Source: Paraniabella defluvii (lineage in GTDB: Bacteria; Bacteroidota; Bacteroidia; Chitinophagales; Chitinophagaceae). Taken from it: a DNA stretch of 64,000 bases. The stretch covers positions 558,001-622,000 of the forward strand of contig CP079215.1 in assembly GCA_019316985.1 (NCBI GenBank), written 5' to 3'. Both the position numbers and the translations under genes were made by a program. Below are positions 41,321 to 52,177 of the stretch, piece after piece; position 1 is the stretch's first letter; each line of letters begins with the position of its first letter. The notes beneath the pieces are model-generated. The model did not search any database. It saw only the letters and a list, made by a program, of their open reading frames with translations, and had not been told where the DNA came from.

Positions 41321-41703
41321 CAAACCGAAAGAATGTACTTGTGGTAGATGATGACCCTGTTTTTAAGTTAATAGCCAGGAAGCTATTTGAAAGGAGTGGT
41401 GATTTTTTTGAAGTAACCTTTGCAGAAAACGGACTGGAAGCCATTGAGCTTTTGAGAGCAACAATTGAAACCAAAGCAAAGCCGGTGCCGGAGATCATCC
41501 TGCTGGATATTGAGATGCCGATAATGAACGGATGGGGATTTATGGAAGAATTCGTAAAGCTTCCTGCAGAAGAAACGCAGAACATCAGCGTATACACGGT
41601 TAGTTCTTCCATAGCCCAGGAAGACAAGAACAAAACAGCTTCTTACCCACAAATCAAAGCCTACATTACCAAACCCCTAACTGTTGATATTATAAAAACA
41701 TAG
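41317..41703 (+). CDS. Single-domain response regulator (CheY-like receiver)
   Basis: 128-residue receiver. Acidic pocket VLVVDDDP, phosphorylation Asp in IILLDIEMPIMNGWGF, Ser/Thr switch at TVSSS and the conserved Lys in YITKPL. It has no output domain, so it probably works through protein contacts or as a phosphorelay partner. The ATG overlaps the kinase stop, so both are co-translated. The C-terminus may be slightly shortened by an error. Confidence 0.88.
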   Translation: MTNRKNVLVVDDDPVFKLIARKLFERSGDFFEVTFAENGLEAIELLRATIETKAKPVPEIILLDIEMPIMNGWGFMEEFVKLPAEETQNISVYTVSSSIAQEDKNKTASYPQIKAYITKPLTVDIIKT

Positions 41704-41720
41704 CCGGCATTTCTTAAAAT

Positions 41721-43130
41721 TCACATTTCGGCCAAACCCTTCAAAACAGTAGTATCACTTTCCAGTATCGGAACTTTATATCCACCCGTGTCTATCTTGG
41801 CTCTAGGCAGTACTTTTCTCAGCGTCGTAAGATCGAACCGGGCGCCACTTATATTATACAGGTAGAGGTTTTTAAGCATGGTTAAGCCCGCCAGCTGCGA
41901 AGGTCCGCCGGCGATATGCGGGTACCCGACAAATTGATGTATTGTAATTGCTTCAGGGATTTCAGATGCGCTATGCCCGCATCCGTTACCGGGTTGCCTT
42001 CCAGGTAAAGTTTTCGCAGGTTAGTTAGTTTACCAATGATCACCATGTCGGGATCGGTAATACGGGCATGCCCCACTTTAAGCCATACTAACTGTTCTTT
42101 CAGAGACTCCAATAAATGCAGTTCCTGTGCGGTTACCTTATCTGCACCACAAAATTTACCGATAGGTAATTTGTTCCCGCAGCTACCGGTATGACCACCG
42201 CACCTTTTGAGCGAAGCGCCTGTACTACTTTTTCATCTGCTTCGGCTACTTCCTGCTCAGGGATCATCACCTGGCCAACCTCAGCTTGTTGCGCGCCGCT
42301 TTGTAAAGCAGCCAGTGTTGCCTTTACCTTATCAGCAACCACAGATTGGCTTACTTTTTATCGAACCCCGCCCCGCTGTTTATCCACCAATGCAGCAAGT
42401 CTATCTCTCCCCTTGTTAACTGAGGCTTCTCCTTTGGAGGCATATGCTCTTCATCGCTGCCGGGTAACAGAATACGTTCTATTAACCTACTTTTTCCGGC
42501 ATCGCCCCAGCTCAGGGCTGCCCCGCCCTTTCCTCCTTTTAAAAAAAAGAAGGTTCATCTAACCGTAGCTTTCTTTTTGCTTGCCCGAACCGTGGCAGCT
42601 GTAACATTTAGCCGACAGTATCGGTTCTATAATATCGGTATACACTATAGCTTCCTGTACATTGGCAATCGGCTTACGTGCTGTAACCGCAGAACTTTGC
42701 AGTGGGGCTGTCAAATAATCGGCACCATGGGTAATAGAACCGCCCAGGTGACCGGCAATGGTAATACAAGCTACCAATATTATCATCCCCACTTAGCGAA
42801 TTTTACTTGTTGTTTATGCATTACATAACAGGCAACAGCAAACAGTGCTGTAATAATGCCCATCCATTGATGCGGGGCAACCGTAGCATCATCATAATCA
42901 CCGCTGCGGGACAATAACAGCCCGGATATACAGGCAGCAATAGCCGTGAGCATGCCGGAAAACAGCGCTACATTTATAAAACTATATTGCGACTGCCTCT
43001 TCTCTGCCGGCACCAGCAGGTAATACAGGCCAACCAGCATTAATATACCTATCGGCAGGTGCACCACCACCGGATGCATGCGTCCGCCCAGTTCTGTTAC
43101 TGTATTTAAAACAACCAGTATTCTTAACAT
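41721..43130 (-). CDS. DUF2231-type membrane protein fused to cytochrome c and leucine-rich repeats
   Basis: About 468 residues. An N-terminal membrane region begins MHPVVVHLPIGILMLVGLYY and has four or so helices (MGIITALFAVACYVM, MIILVACITIAGHLGG). A planctomycete-type cytochrome c domain follows (IIEPILSAKCYSCHGSGKQK), then EHMPPKEKPQLTRGEIDLLH. The C-terminal leucine-rich repeats are NLRKLYLEGNPVTDAGIAHL and LKQLQYINLSGTRI. Breaks lie near 42785, 42560, 42360, 42150 and 41905. It is the last gene of a four-gene operon with the DUF1553, DUF1501 and isomerase genes. Confidence 0.8.
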
Positions 43131-43152
43131 TTGCAGTAGCTAATCTTTATTG

Positions 43153-44085
43153 TCAGGTATAACGCTTTTTAATCAGTTGCATCATTCCCACATTCACCTG
43201 CCACAGATCGGCCAGCGGCTTTCTGGTAAAGGGCATGGTAGGCATATAGTCAGGCGGACCAAACTCTGTAAGGAAGGTAATCACTGTGCCCTCTTTTCGC
43301 TTCCGCTCCACAACTTTGTCCCACCACGCGAAATGAGCTTTAACAGCATTTTCCCATTCCGGCGCTTTAGGATCATTAACCTGCGGCCCTTGCGGATGCC
43401 CTATACGTGCATGAATATGCCCTACCCGGTCAAGCGCCATATTTACCGTTTCCTCCTGATCCGACAGGAGGCTCTCATGTACACAGCACCAATGCGATAT
43501 ATCCAGTGTTAGTTGCAAAGACGGGTATTTTTCCATAAATGTTCTGGCTATGGGCGCTGCGTACAACATCCGCCCGCGGTGCGTTTCGTGGCAGAACCTG
43601 ATACCCGTTTGCTGCGCCAGTGCAGTGGTATACTCTATGAACCTTGCATTATCTTCAAAACTGAAATAATCTTTTCCCGAATGATTATTGATATACAATG
43701 GCTTCTTATTACGCTGGCTGGTGGCTGCATCTACCATTTTCTTAAAAGTATCCAAATGCGCCACCGGATCGGCCTGCGAACCACCACACAAAAACCCGAT
43801 TTCCAGGTCATATTTTTTCAACGCATCAAATATATCCTGCTGCTTTCTTGTATCATCAGTCCACCATAGTTCTATGCCATCATATCCTGCCTCTTTCGCC
43901 CTTTTACAAAAAGCATCCATTGAACCTTCTATACCCCAGTTTGTAGCCATTATTTTTATACCCCACCCGCTGCCGGATATCGTATCAGGAGCCTGCCGCA
44001 TAGCGAAAGTTTCCATGGATGCCAATAATAAAGCAGCTGAGCCAGCTGCTGAAGTGCGGATAAAACGTCTTCTGCTTTGTTTCAT
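43153..44085 (-). CDS. Tat-exported sugar phosphate isomerase/epimerase-like TIM barrel
   Basis: Intact 310-residue protein of the xylose-isomerase-like TIM-barrel family. A twin-arginine signal (KQSRRRFIRTSAAGSAALLL) indicates folded export. Barrel motifs with metal/acid residues: AGYDGIELWWTD, IGFLCGG, FCHETHRGRML, LTLDISHWCCVHES and HIHARIGHPQG. It probably isomerises or epimerises a sugar in the periplasm. It lies between the DUF1501 gene and the cytochrome/LRR gene. Confidence 0.85.
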   Translation of the reverse strand: MKQSRRRFIRTSAAGSAALLLASMETFAMRQAPDTISGSGWGIKIMATNWGIEGSMDAFCKRAKEAGYDGIELWWTDDTRKQQDIFDALKKYDLEIGFLCGGSQADPVAHLDTFKKMVDAATSQRNKKPLYINNHSGKDYFSFEDNARFIEYTTALAQQTGIRFCHETHRGRMLYAAPIARTFMEKYPSLQLTLDISHWCCVHESLLSDQEETVNMALDRVGHIHARIGHPQGPQVNDPKAPEWENAVKAHFAWWDKVVERKRKEGTVITFLTEFGPPDYMPTMPFTRKPLADLWQVNVGMMQLIKKRYT

Positions 44086-44136
44086 ATTTTTCTTATGGTA
44101 TTATTTACCTGTTATCATTACTTCTTTGCCGGTTAC

Positions 44137-45640
44137 TCATGCCAGTATATCGTTGATCACCTTACCCCCACATCGGTAAGACGGAATGGTCGTCCCTGAA
44201 ATTCGTAGGTAAACTCTTCGTGGTTAAAACCAAGCTGGTTGAGTATAGTAGCCTGTATATCGAAAGCCTCGGTTTTACCGCTGACAATGCCATACCCTAT
44301 TTCGTCAGTTTCGCCATAGCTGGTTCCCCTTAATACCACCGCCCGCCATCCATATAGTAAATGCATCACCATGATGATCGCGTCCTTTAAATGCCATCGT
44401 TTTACCATCCCGGTTTTCCTGCATGGGCGTGCGCCCGAATTCAGCACCCCATACCACCAGCGTCTCTTCTAAAAGCCCCTTTGTTTTAAATCCAGCAGTA
44501 ATGCGGTAACCGGCTTGTCTACCTGCCTGCATTTATTCACCAGGCCGATATCTACTGCATTGCCTGCTGAGTCGCCATGCGCATCCCAGCCCCAGTCAAA
44601 CAGCTGAACAAAACGAACGCCCTTTTCCACCAGCTTGCGGGCCAGCAACACGTTATTGGCAAAGCAGGCTTCTCCGGGCCTGGTTCCGTACATTTCATGT
44701 ATATAGCCCGGCTCGTCATTAATGTTCATTACTTCGGGTACTGATATCTGCATTTTATAGGCCATTTCATATTGTGCAATACGGCTCAGTATTTCAGGAT
44801 CATTATAAGCTTTATATTCTTCGCGATTCACCTGGTTAATAGCGTCGATCGAAGCCTTGCGCATATCCCGGCTCATACCATCGGGGTCAGAAATAAACAA
44901 CACCGGGTCGCCCTCGCTGCGGCACTGCACACCCTGGTATACACTGGGTAAAAACCCGCTTCCCCAAAGGCTTTTCCCTCCATCCGGGTTATGCCCCCTG
45001 AAGTAAGCACTACGAAACCTGGCAGGTTTTTATTTTCTGTTCCTAACCCATACGTGATCCATGATCCGATGCTGGGACGGCCACTTCGCGCAGAACCCGT
45101 ATTCATCAGCAATTGTGCGGGGCATGATTAAACTGGTCGGTTGTTACTGTATTAATAAAAGCAATCTCGTCTACAACAGTGGAAAGATGGGGTAAATTAT
45201 CAGAAAGCCACAGGCCACTTTCGCCGTGCTGCCTGAACTGCGCCTGCGGTCCTAACATTTTGGGCACTCCTCTTATGAACGCAATTTTTTACCTTCCAGC
45301 AGGGAAGGCGGACAGTCTAGCCCGTCGAGTTTAGCCAGCTCAGGTTTATAGCTGAAAAGCTCTAATTGCGACGGAGCGCCGGCCATATGAATATATATAA
45401 CCGACCTTGCTTTTCCCGGGAACATAGGCGCTTTCGGAGCTAATGGGTTTACCGGATCAAAAGACTATTGGAAGAAGCAGAAGCTTTTCCTTTGCCGCAG
45501 CCACCCAGTAAAGAGCCAAAGGCCAGGGCACCCAAACCAAATGCACTTTCTTTTAAAAAGTGCCGCCGCGTATGCATTTGCAGCTGCGCCCTGGTAGCTT
45601 CTCCTTTAAGCCGGTCATTATGTAATTCGTCTCGGGTCAT
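44137..45640 (-). CDS. DUF1501 domain protein with Tat-like/lipobox leader
   Basis: Sulfatase-fold protein of the DUF1501 family, about 500 residues. The leader [19 protein letters not shown] precedes a lipobox-like SLLGGCGKG. Core motifs include [56 protein letters not shown] and GRDHHGDAF (DUF1501 usually has GRDHHP). The true C-terminus is restored by changing the G-run near 44165: it becomes GKVINDILA with a stop at 44137. There are several more breaks (about 45440, 45290, 45115, 44935, 44480 and 44350). The start at 45640 was chosen as the first ATG giving a leader. Confidence 0.85.
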
Positions 45641-45694
45641 ATACGCGGTACTTTGATGAAATAACAAGATATCAGCATCTATCCCCACCGTTCC

Positions 45695-48424
45695 CTAGCT
45701 CTTCGTCAGCCATTCGTCGAGGTTTAACATGGCATTGGCTACCACTATCATGGCTGCCGCTTCGGGTTCTGCACCGGTGGCCGTGCTATCTCCTACTAAC
45801 GCAGCCGTTTCTGTTTTGCTGGCGGCGAATGTTTTTAGAGATTTCTGGTATAAATTGAGTAGAATATTCAGCTTGGCAGGATGGATACTTTTATACATCA
45901 TATACCCATAGCCCTTTTCAATTTGCTTTTGGACATTGCCGCTAGCTGATTCCCTCATTCTTTTAGCAAAATGCCGGGCCATATCTAAATAGGCTGAGTC
46001 ATTTAAGGTACTTAAAGCCTGTAAAGGAGTGTTGGTGCGGATGCGGCGGGGCAGGCACACATCGCGCATGGCAGCATCAAACCCAATCATCGACGGATAA
46101 GGCGCCGTGCGTTTCCAGTAAGTGTATACGGCGCGACGATATTGATCCTCTCCTTCACTTTGTTTCCAGTCTGCACCATTATACGGTGATCTCCATATGC
46201 CAGCCGGTTGATAAGGCATTACACTTTGCCCATACATTTTATTACTTAATACATTGCTTACAGCCAATGCCTGGTCGCGCAGTTGCTCGGCAGACAAGCG
46301 TACCCGGGGTCCTCTTGCATACAACCTGTTGAACGGATCTCTGACCAGCAGCGCATCTGAAACGGCCGAGCTTTGACGATACGTAGCAGACATAACCATT
46401 TCCTTTAGCTGCTTTTTCAGGCTCCACCGGTTATCATTCATAAAGCGCCATGAAAGATGATCCAACAATTCCCTGTGGGTAGGCGGAACACCCTGTGTAC
46501 CCATATCTTCCAGCGTTTCAGCAATACCATAGCCAAACAACTGCTCCCACAAACGATTGATCATCGTTCTTGCCGTAAGCGGATTTTTTTATCTGTAAGC
46601 CACATAGCCAGTCCCAACCTGTTTTTAGGAGCCCTGGCAGGCATTGCATTTAACACAGCGGGCACCCCGGCCTGTACAGGATCGCCTTTAGACAGCCAGC
46701 TTCCCCTGTCGAAAATATTCGTTGTACGGAACATGTCTGCGGGGTTCTCAACCAGAATCGGCGTAGCGGTATAATTACCCGAAACGATCAACTCGTTGTA
46801 GTATTTGTAAGCGCTGTCGAAACCCGGCAGGCCTTTACCCGGAAACGGCTGTTTGAGATAAAACCAGCTAAATGTAGCGCCGTTTTCTTCAGGTGTCTTT
46901 AAAGCAGGATTGCTGTAAGTCAACCAGAGGTCGTGCACACCACCAGGCGCATTCAGCTCAATGGTTGCTACCTGCCAGCCCTGCGTAGGCTTTAACAGGG
47001 TACTTGCGATAACCGGACCTTTCAGCGAATCGGCATGAATTTGCCATAAGCCACCAGGCAGGCCGGTTGCATAGCGAAACATAAGTTCCGTTTTATTCGT
47101 CAGGTCGATTTTCTTAAGGCGGCTGCTCCCGTTATTGCGGAGCGAAAGCCACTTGGTATCCGCTAATGCACTGTTGGTAAAAGCGTCTGTTGTTACCGAA
47201 TTGATAACGGGCTGTCCGGTTTTTAAAAAGCGTATGATCTGCTCTTTCTCGCCACCTTGTATGTTTTGAGACAGCCATGCTTTCAATTTTTCAAACTTCA
47301 CGCTATCGTCCTGCTTATATTCACGCAATAACGGAAAGTCCTCAAATGTGTCTTCATCCCTCGTGTTATTAAAGAAAGCCATAAACCGGTAATAGTCCTC
47401 GTGTTTAAACGGATCATAAGGGTGGCTGTGACATTGTACACATGCAAAGGTTGTTCCCATCAATGCTTCCCAGGTAGTATTTACCCGGTCGATCACTGCA
47501 GCGGTGCGATACTCTTCATTATCGGTACCACCCTCATCATTTGTCAGCGTATTACGTTGAAATGCGGTAGCGATATATTGTGCGTCGGTAGGATTGGGCA
47601 AAAGATCGCCTGCTATTTGTTCTATTAAAAAGTCGTCATAAGGTTTATCGTCATTAAATGCCTTGATCAGCCAGTCGCGATACCGCCAGATAGAGCGATG
47701 CGCATCTTTCTCATATCCCTTGGTATCTGCGTACCGAGCCAGGTCCAGCCAGAGCGAGGTCCATCTTTCTCCGTAAGCCGGTGAGGCAAGCAAGCCGTCT
47801 ACCAGGTTTTCGTAAGCCTTACCGGAAGGGTCGTTAAGAAACTTTTCCGACAACGCTTCGGAAGCCGGCAACCCGGTTAAGTCAAGGCTGACACGTCTCA
47901 GTAAAGTAGACTTATCCGCCTCTGCGGCCGGAGCAAGATCTTCCTCTTCCAATTTTTCGTAAATAAACCGGTCAATATCATTCTGCCCCCAATCCTTACT
48001 GCCCTCCGGTACATTTTCTTTACTCACCGGAATATAAGCCCAGTGTTTTCCCCATTCAGCGCCTTGTTTTACCCAGTTTTTCAGGATCTTTATTTCATGG
48101 GCAGGAAGTGCTTCGTGTTTATAGGGCATACGCTCTTCCGGATCATTGATGGTTAACCGTCGGATAAACTCGCTTTCCTCAGGCTTGCCCGGCACTATCG
48201 CCGGTTTACCACTCTCTGTTGTAGCAAGCGCTTCCTCCCTGAATAGGACGCTAAAACCCCGCTTTGCTTAACGCCACCATGACAACTAATACATTTTTTA
48301 TTAAGAATTGGTTTCACTTCCGTATTGAAGTCAACCTTCTTATCAGCAGAAAAAAATATCCTGCCCCGGCCCCGGCAGCCAACAGGGAAACAACCAGTAG
48401 TGTTTTATAATTTGAAAGAATCAT
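45695..48424 (-). CDS. Planctomycete-type cytochrome c protein, PSCyt1-DUF1549-CBM6-like-DUF1553
   Basis: About 910 residues. A membrane leader (MILSNYKTLLVVSLLAAGAG) and a first cytochrome motif (ILNKKCISCHGG) are in frames preceding the main one. DUF1549 follows (DIDRFIYEKLEEEDLAPA, LDLTGLPASEA), with a second heme-type motif FACVQCHSHPYDPFKHEDYY. A CBM6-like beta domain (WQIHADSLKGPVIASTL, NAPGGVHDLWLTYSNP) comes next, then DUF1553 (ARTMINRLWEQLFGYGI, ALSTLNDSAYLDMARHFAKR). Breaks lie near 48345, 48245 and 46585. It heads the operon and is probably periplasmic. Confidence 0.87.
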
Positions 48425-48521
48425 ACAGGCAATCGCTCTTCAAATTTATTAATAACCTTGCGCCATCCTATAACAGAATTGACCAAAAGTTACAGTTTTT
48501 AGCCACTTTTTTAAAACTGTA

Positions 48522-49664
48522 TCAGGATGTTTTCAGTAGCGCTGCAAACATGGTATCTGCCTTTTCCTCATACCCCTGAAATACCGCTGCTCAACTAACT
48601 GCAGCCCTGCCATTTGTAGCAGATTAACCTGCCCTTCGTTCTCTTTTTCAAATACGGAGCAGGTGATATAAAGCAAATAACCTCCGGCTTTAAGATATTG
48701 AACCGCATTACCCGCTATAGCAGATTGCAGCTTTACAAAATCTCCTACACGGGCTGGCTCAAAATATTGTAACTGCTCGGGAGTACGGGCCCAGGTACCG
48801 CTACCCGAGCAGGATACATCGGCAATGATCAAGTCAAATTGCTGACCAGGGTTAGCTTTAGCAGCGTCTGCAATAAAAGCCCGGTAGTTATTTATATGGG
48901 CTTCCCTGAACCTTTTTTTTAAATTGAAAAGGATCGAAGATCTTATATCAGACACCGTAAGCTCCATTTCACCTAGTATGTCATGGGCAAGTATAGACTT
49001 TCCGCCGCTGGCAGCACAGCAATCCCAGACAGAAGGTACCGGCTCACTCTTTACAGCTTTATATACCTGTAACAAGGCTCCCACCCTTTGCGAGCTCAGA
49101 TCCTGCACTACCGCCTCCCTGTTCAAACGTATTTCATCTTCAACCCGAACACTGTTAGGAAGCCGCAGGCTATCATCCGTTACAATAAACGGGATATCCG
49201 CTGCCTTCAGCTTATCGGCAACAACTTCTTTATATCCCGGTCTTATACGCAGGAACAGGTCTGGCTGCACCAGGTGAGATTTTACAAAGGCATCACCGTT
49301 AATACCCTGGCTCACATAAGCGGCTAAAGGAAAAATGTTATCAGGAGGCGCCTGGGGTAAATGAAAACTACCGAAAAAGCCAGCCATTCATCAGGCCAGC
49401 CGGGCTTTGAAAGCAGGTAGCCCATCACTATTTTCTGCTCGGTAGTGAGCTGGGGATATGATCGTCCTAAACGGAAATAGCAGTAGCATAGCCCGCTGAT
49501 CTGTTTCCGGTCTTTACTCCCAAACTTTTTACGCTGAGAAAAATAGTTCTTTATATAATGAGCAAACGGTATACCCCGTCATATGATTGCAGGATAGCCA
49601 CCGCACTGTTTAAATGCGAATAAAACCGCCTGAATGCAGGATGCTGAAAATCGGTTTTGCTCAT
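48522..49664 (-). CDS. RsmB/RsmF-like (NOL1/NOP2/Sun) RNA m5C methyltransferase
   Basis: About 380 residues. The N-terminal RNA-binding region (MSKTDFQHPAFRRFYSHLNS) is broken near 49580, 49560 and 49395. The methyltransferase domain has WDCCAASGGKSILAHD (SAM loop), LTVSDIRSS, LIIADVSCSGSGTWARTP and LLYITCSVF. The two Cys of these last motifs correspond to the release and nucleophile residues of m5C methyltransferases. The usual DxPCSG is DVSCSG here, which is common in Bacteroidetes homologues. The real tail (GYEEKADTMFAALLKTS) stops at 48522. Confidence 0.85.
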
Positions 49665-49674
49665 ATCGCTGTTA

Positions 49675-49704
49675 AAAAAATGGTTCGTGCGGTAAACACG
49701 AACC
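49675..49704 (-). terminator. Intrinsic terminator downstream of odhB
   Basis: A perfect 8-bp stem (GGTTCGTG / CACGAACC, 7-base loop) on the minus strand is followed by ATTTTTTTTAA. It lies 30 bp past the odhB stop and just before the methyltransferase start. Confidence 0.8.
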
Positions 49705-49734
49705 TATTGGGTATACTATTTATTTATTGAGCGT

Positions 49735-51288
49735 TTATAATTCAAGCAATGCTTTTACAGGGTCTTTCTGAACCAGCAGTAAGGCAGGGTTCTCTAATAA
49801 TTCTTTCACTCTTACCAGGAAGCTTACCGATTCGCGCCCATCAATAATACGGTGATCATAGCTTAATGCCACATACATCATCGGGCGAATTACTACCTGT
49901 CCGTTTATGGCTACCGGGCGCTGTATAATATTATGCATTCCCAGTATTGCGCTTTGCGGGATATTGATAATGGGAGTACTTAACATAGAGCCGAACACAC
50001 CACCATTGGTAATGGTGAATGTACCGCCTGTAAGATCTTCAGCGGTAAGCTTACTGTTCTTTGCTTTATTAGCCAGGTTAATCACTTCCTTTTCAATGTC
50101 TGCCATTCCCAGGCTTTCTACATTGCGTATCACAGGTACGGTCAGCCCCTGGGGTGCTTACCGCAATGCTGATGTCGGCATAGTCATGAAATAAGATCTG
50201 ATCGCCATCAATATAGGCATTTACAGTAGGCCATTCAGACAATGCTATAGCACATGCTTTGGCAAAAAAGCTCATAAAGCCTAAACCAACCCCATGAGCT
50301 TCCTTGAATTTGTCTTTGTATTTAGCACGAATATCCATGATCGGCTGCATATCCACTTCGTTAAAAGTGGTGAGCATAGCCGTAGTATTTTTAGCTTCAA
50401 CCAGCCTGCGGCTGATTGTTTTGCGTAGGTTGGTCATCTTTTCAGCACGCTGGTTGCGTAAAAAGTTCGCCGCCGTCAAACGCTTTCTTACCAGGGCTGG
50501 CTAAAGCCGCCAAAACATCGTCTTTAATTATTTTCCCGAAAAACCAGACGGCTTTACCGTTTTAGGGTCTACCTTTTTATCTGCTATAATTGCCGAAGCC
50601 ACCGGCGTTGCTTTTACGTCTGCTGTTGCAGCAGGCTTCTGCGCTTCCACTTTTTTCTCTTCTACTTTCGGAGCCGGCTTTTCGGATGCAGTTGTAGCGG
50701 GTTTACCTGTTGTTTCTTTAATAACCGCTATGATATCTCCAATTTTCAGCGTATCCCCTTCTGCTACTGAGGCTTCCAGAATACCCGCCAGTTCCGCGTT
50801 TACCTCAAATGTTGCTTTTTCACTTTCCAGCTCTGCTACTACTTCATCGCGCTCTACATATTCTCCCGATTTTTTACCCATTTCAACAGTGTAACTTCAC
50901 TGATGGATTCGCCAACTGTAGGTATTTTTACGGGTACCTCCTTTCCTGTTGTTTTTAACGGCTCCCGGGCCAGCGCCGGTTCTGCTGACTTTTGAGGTGC
51001 CGCTTCTTTTGTATCATCATCTGCTGCTGGCGTACCTGCCTGTGGCCTGGCGGCACTGTCATCGATACTTGCGATTACATCACCGATATTAATAGAATCT
51101 CCTTCGGCAACTGTTGTGGTCAATATACCTGCTTTCTCTGCGTTTACTTCAAAAGTGGCTTTTTCACTTTCGAGCTCAGCTATTACCTCATCTCTTTCCA
51201 CATACTCGCCGGTTTTCTTAACCCATTTTAAAAGCGTTACTTCACTTATAGACTCGCCCACCGTAGGCACCTTAATATCAACAGCCAT
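49735..51288 (-). CDS. odhB: 2-oxoglutarate dehydrogenase E2 (dihydrolipoyl succinyltransferase) with two lipoyl domains
   Basis: E2 core of the 2-oxoglutarate dehydrogenase complex. Two near-identical lipoyl domains are present: [20 protein letters not shown] with the lipoylated Lys in [14 protein letters not shown] at about residue 45, and a second copy at about residues 120-195. A degenerate E3-binding segment ([14 protein letters not shown]) and the catalytic domain follow ([39 protein letters not shown] with the catalytic His-Asp). Breaks lie near 50875, 50530, 50475 and 50150. About 515 residues. Confidence 0.93.
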
Positions 51289-51450
51289 AAATACAAATGA
51301 TTTTTATAGAATAGTTTGGCAAATTACGTAAAAATGACAAAAAAACCGGTTTAAATCGATTATCATCTTTTAAATTTCGATATATGGAAAAAACATCCCC
51401 AGAATTAGTGATGAAATGCTAGTTTTCCTTCAGTTATCTTTGATTTTAAG

Positions 51451-52096
51451 ATGAGTACCCCACCCATTAGAGTAACCGTTTTTGACGACAATGCCTATCG
51501 CCGAGACAGTTTATGTATGCTGATCAACTCCTCGCCGAAAATGAATTGCGCAGGAACTTTTTTGACTGCAGCAATGTTATTGCCGATGTTCGGAAAACCA
51601 CACCTGATGTGGTGTTGATGGATATAGACATGCCTAATGTAAACGGCATTGAAGGCGTGAAACTCATTAGAATGAACTTCCCTAAAGTACAGGTGTTAAT
51701 GCAAACCGTATTTGAGGACGATGACAAAATATTTGCTTCTATTTGTGCCGGTGCGTCGGGATATATCTTAAAAAAGTCTACACCTGCCCAGCTATTACAG
51801 GCAGTGGAAGATGTGTACAATGGCGACGCTGCCATGACCGCCTCAATTGCCAGAAAAGTACTGACAGCTTTCCAGAAAAATGTGTTTTATGAAAATAACC
51901 AGGAAATATCGCTCACCCCGCGCGAAAAAGAAGTGCTGGGCTACCTGGTAAAGGATTCAGCCACAAAATGGTGGCATCGGCATGCGGATTGAGTATTCAT
52001 ACAGTAAATACGCATATCAAAAAAATATACGAGAAACTGCAGGTTAACTCCGTGGCGGAAGCTGTAGTAAAAGCGTTAAACCAAAAATTAATATAA
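51451..52096 (+). CDS. NarL/LuxR-type response regulator
   Basis: About 215 residues after repair of breaks near 51510 and 51950. The receiver has VTVFDDN and VVLMDIDMPNVNGIEG (phospho-Asp), with GASGYILKKS carrying the conserved Lys. The LuxR-type HTH has LTPREKEVLGYLVKG and LSIHTVNTHIKKIYEKLQV. No kinase is adjacent. It lies on the opposite strand between odhA and odhB, with divergent promoters towards odhB. Confidence 0.88.
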
Positions 52097-52177
52097 AAAT
52101 CTCATGTTTAGTTTTGAATATAAGAGGGCGGAATGTCTATTCCGCCCGATATTTCAAACTATTTATTTCATAACCTG

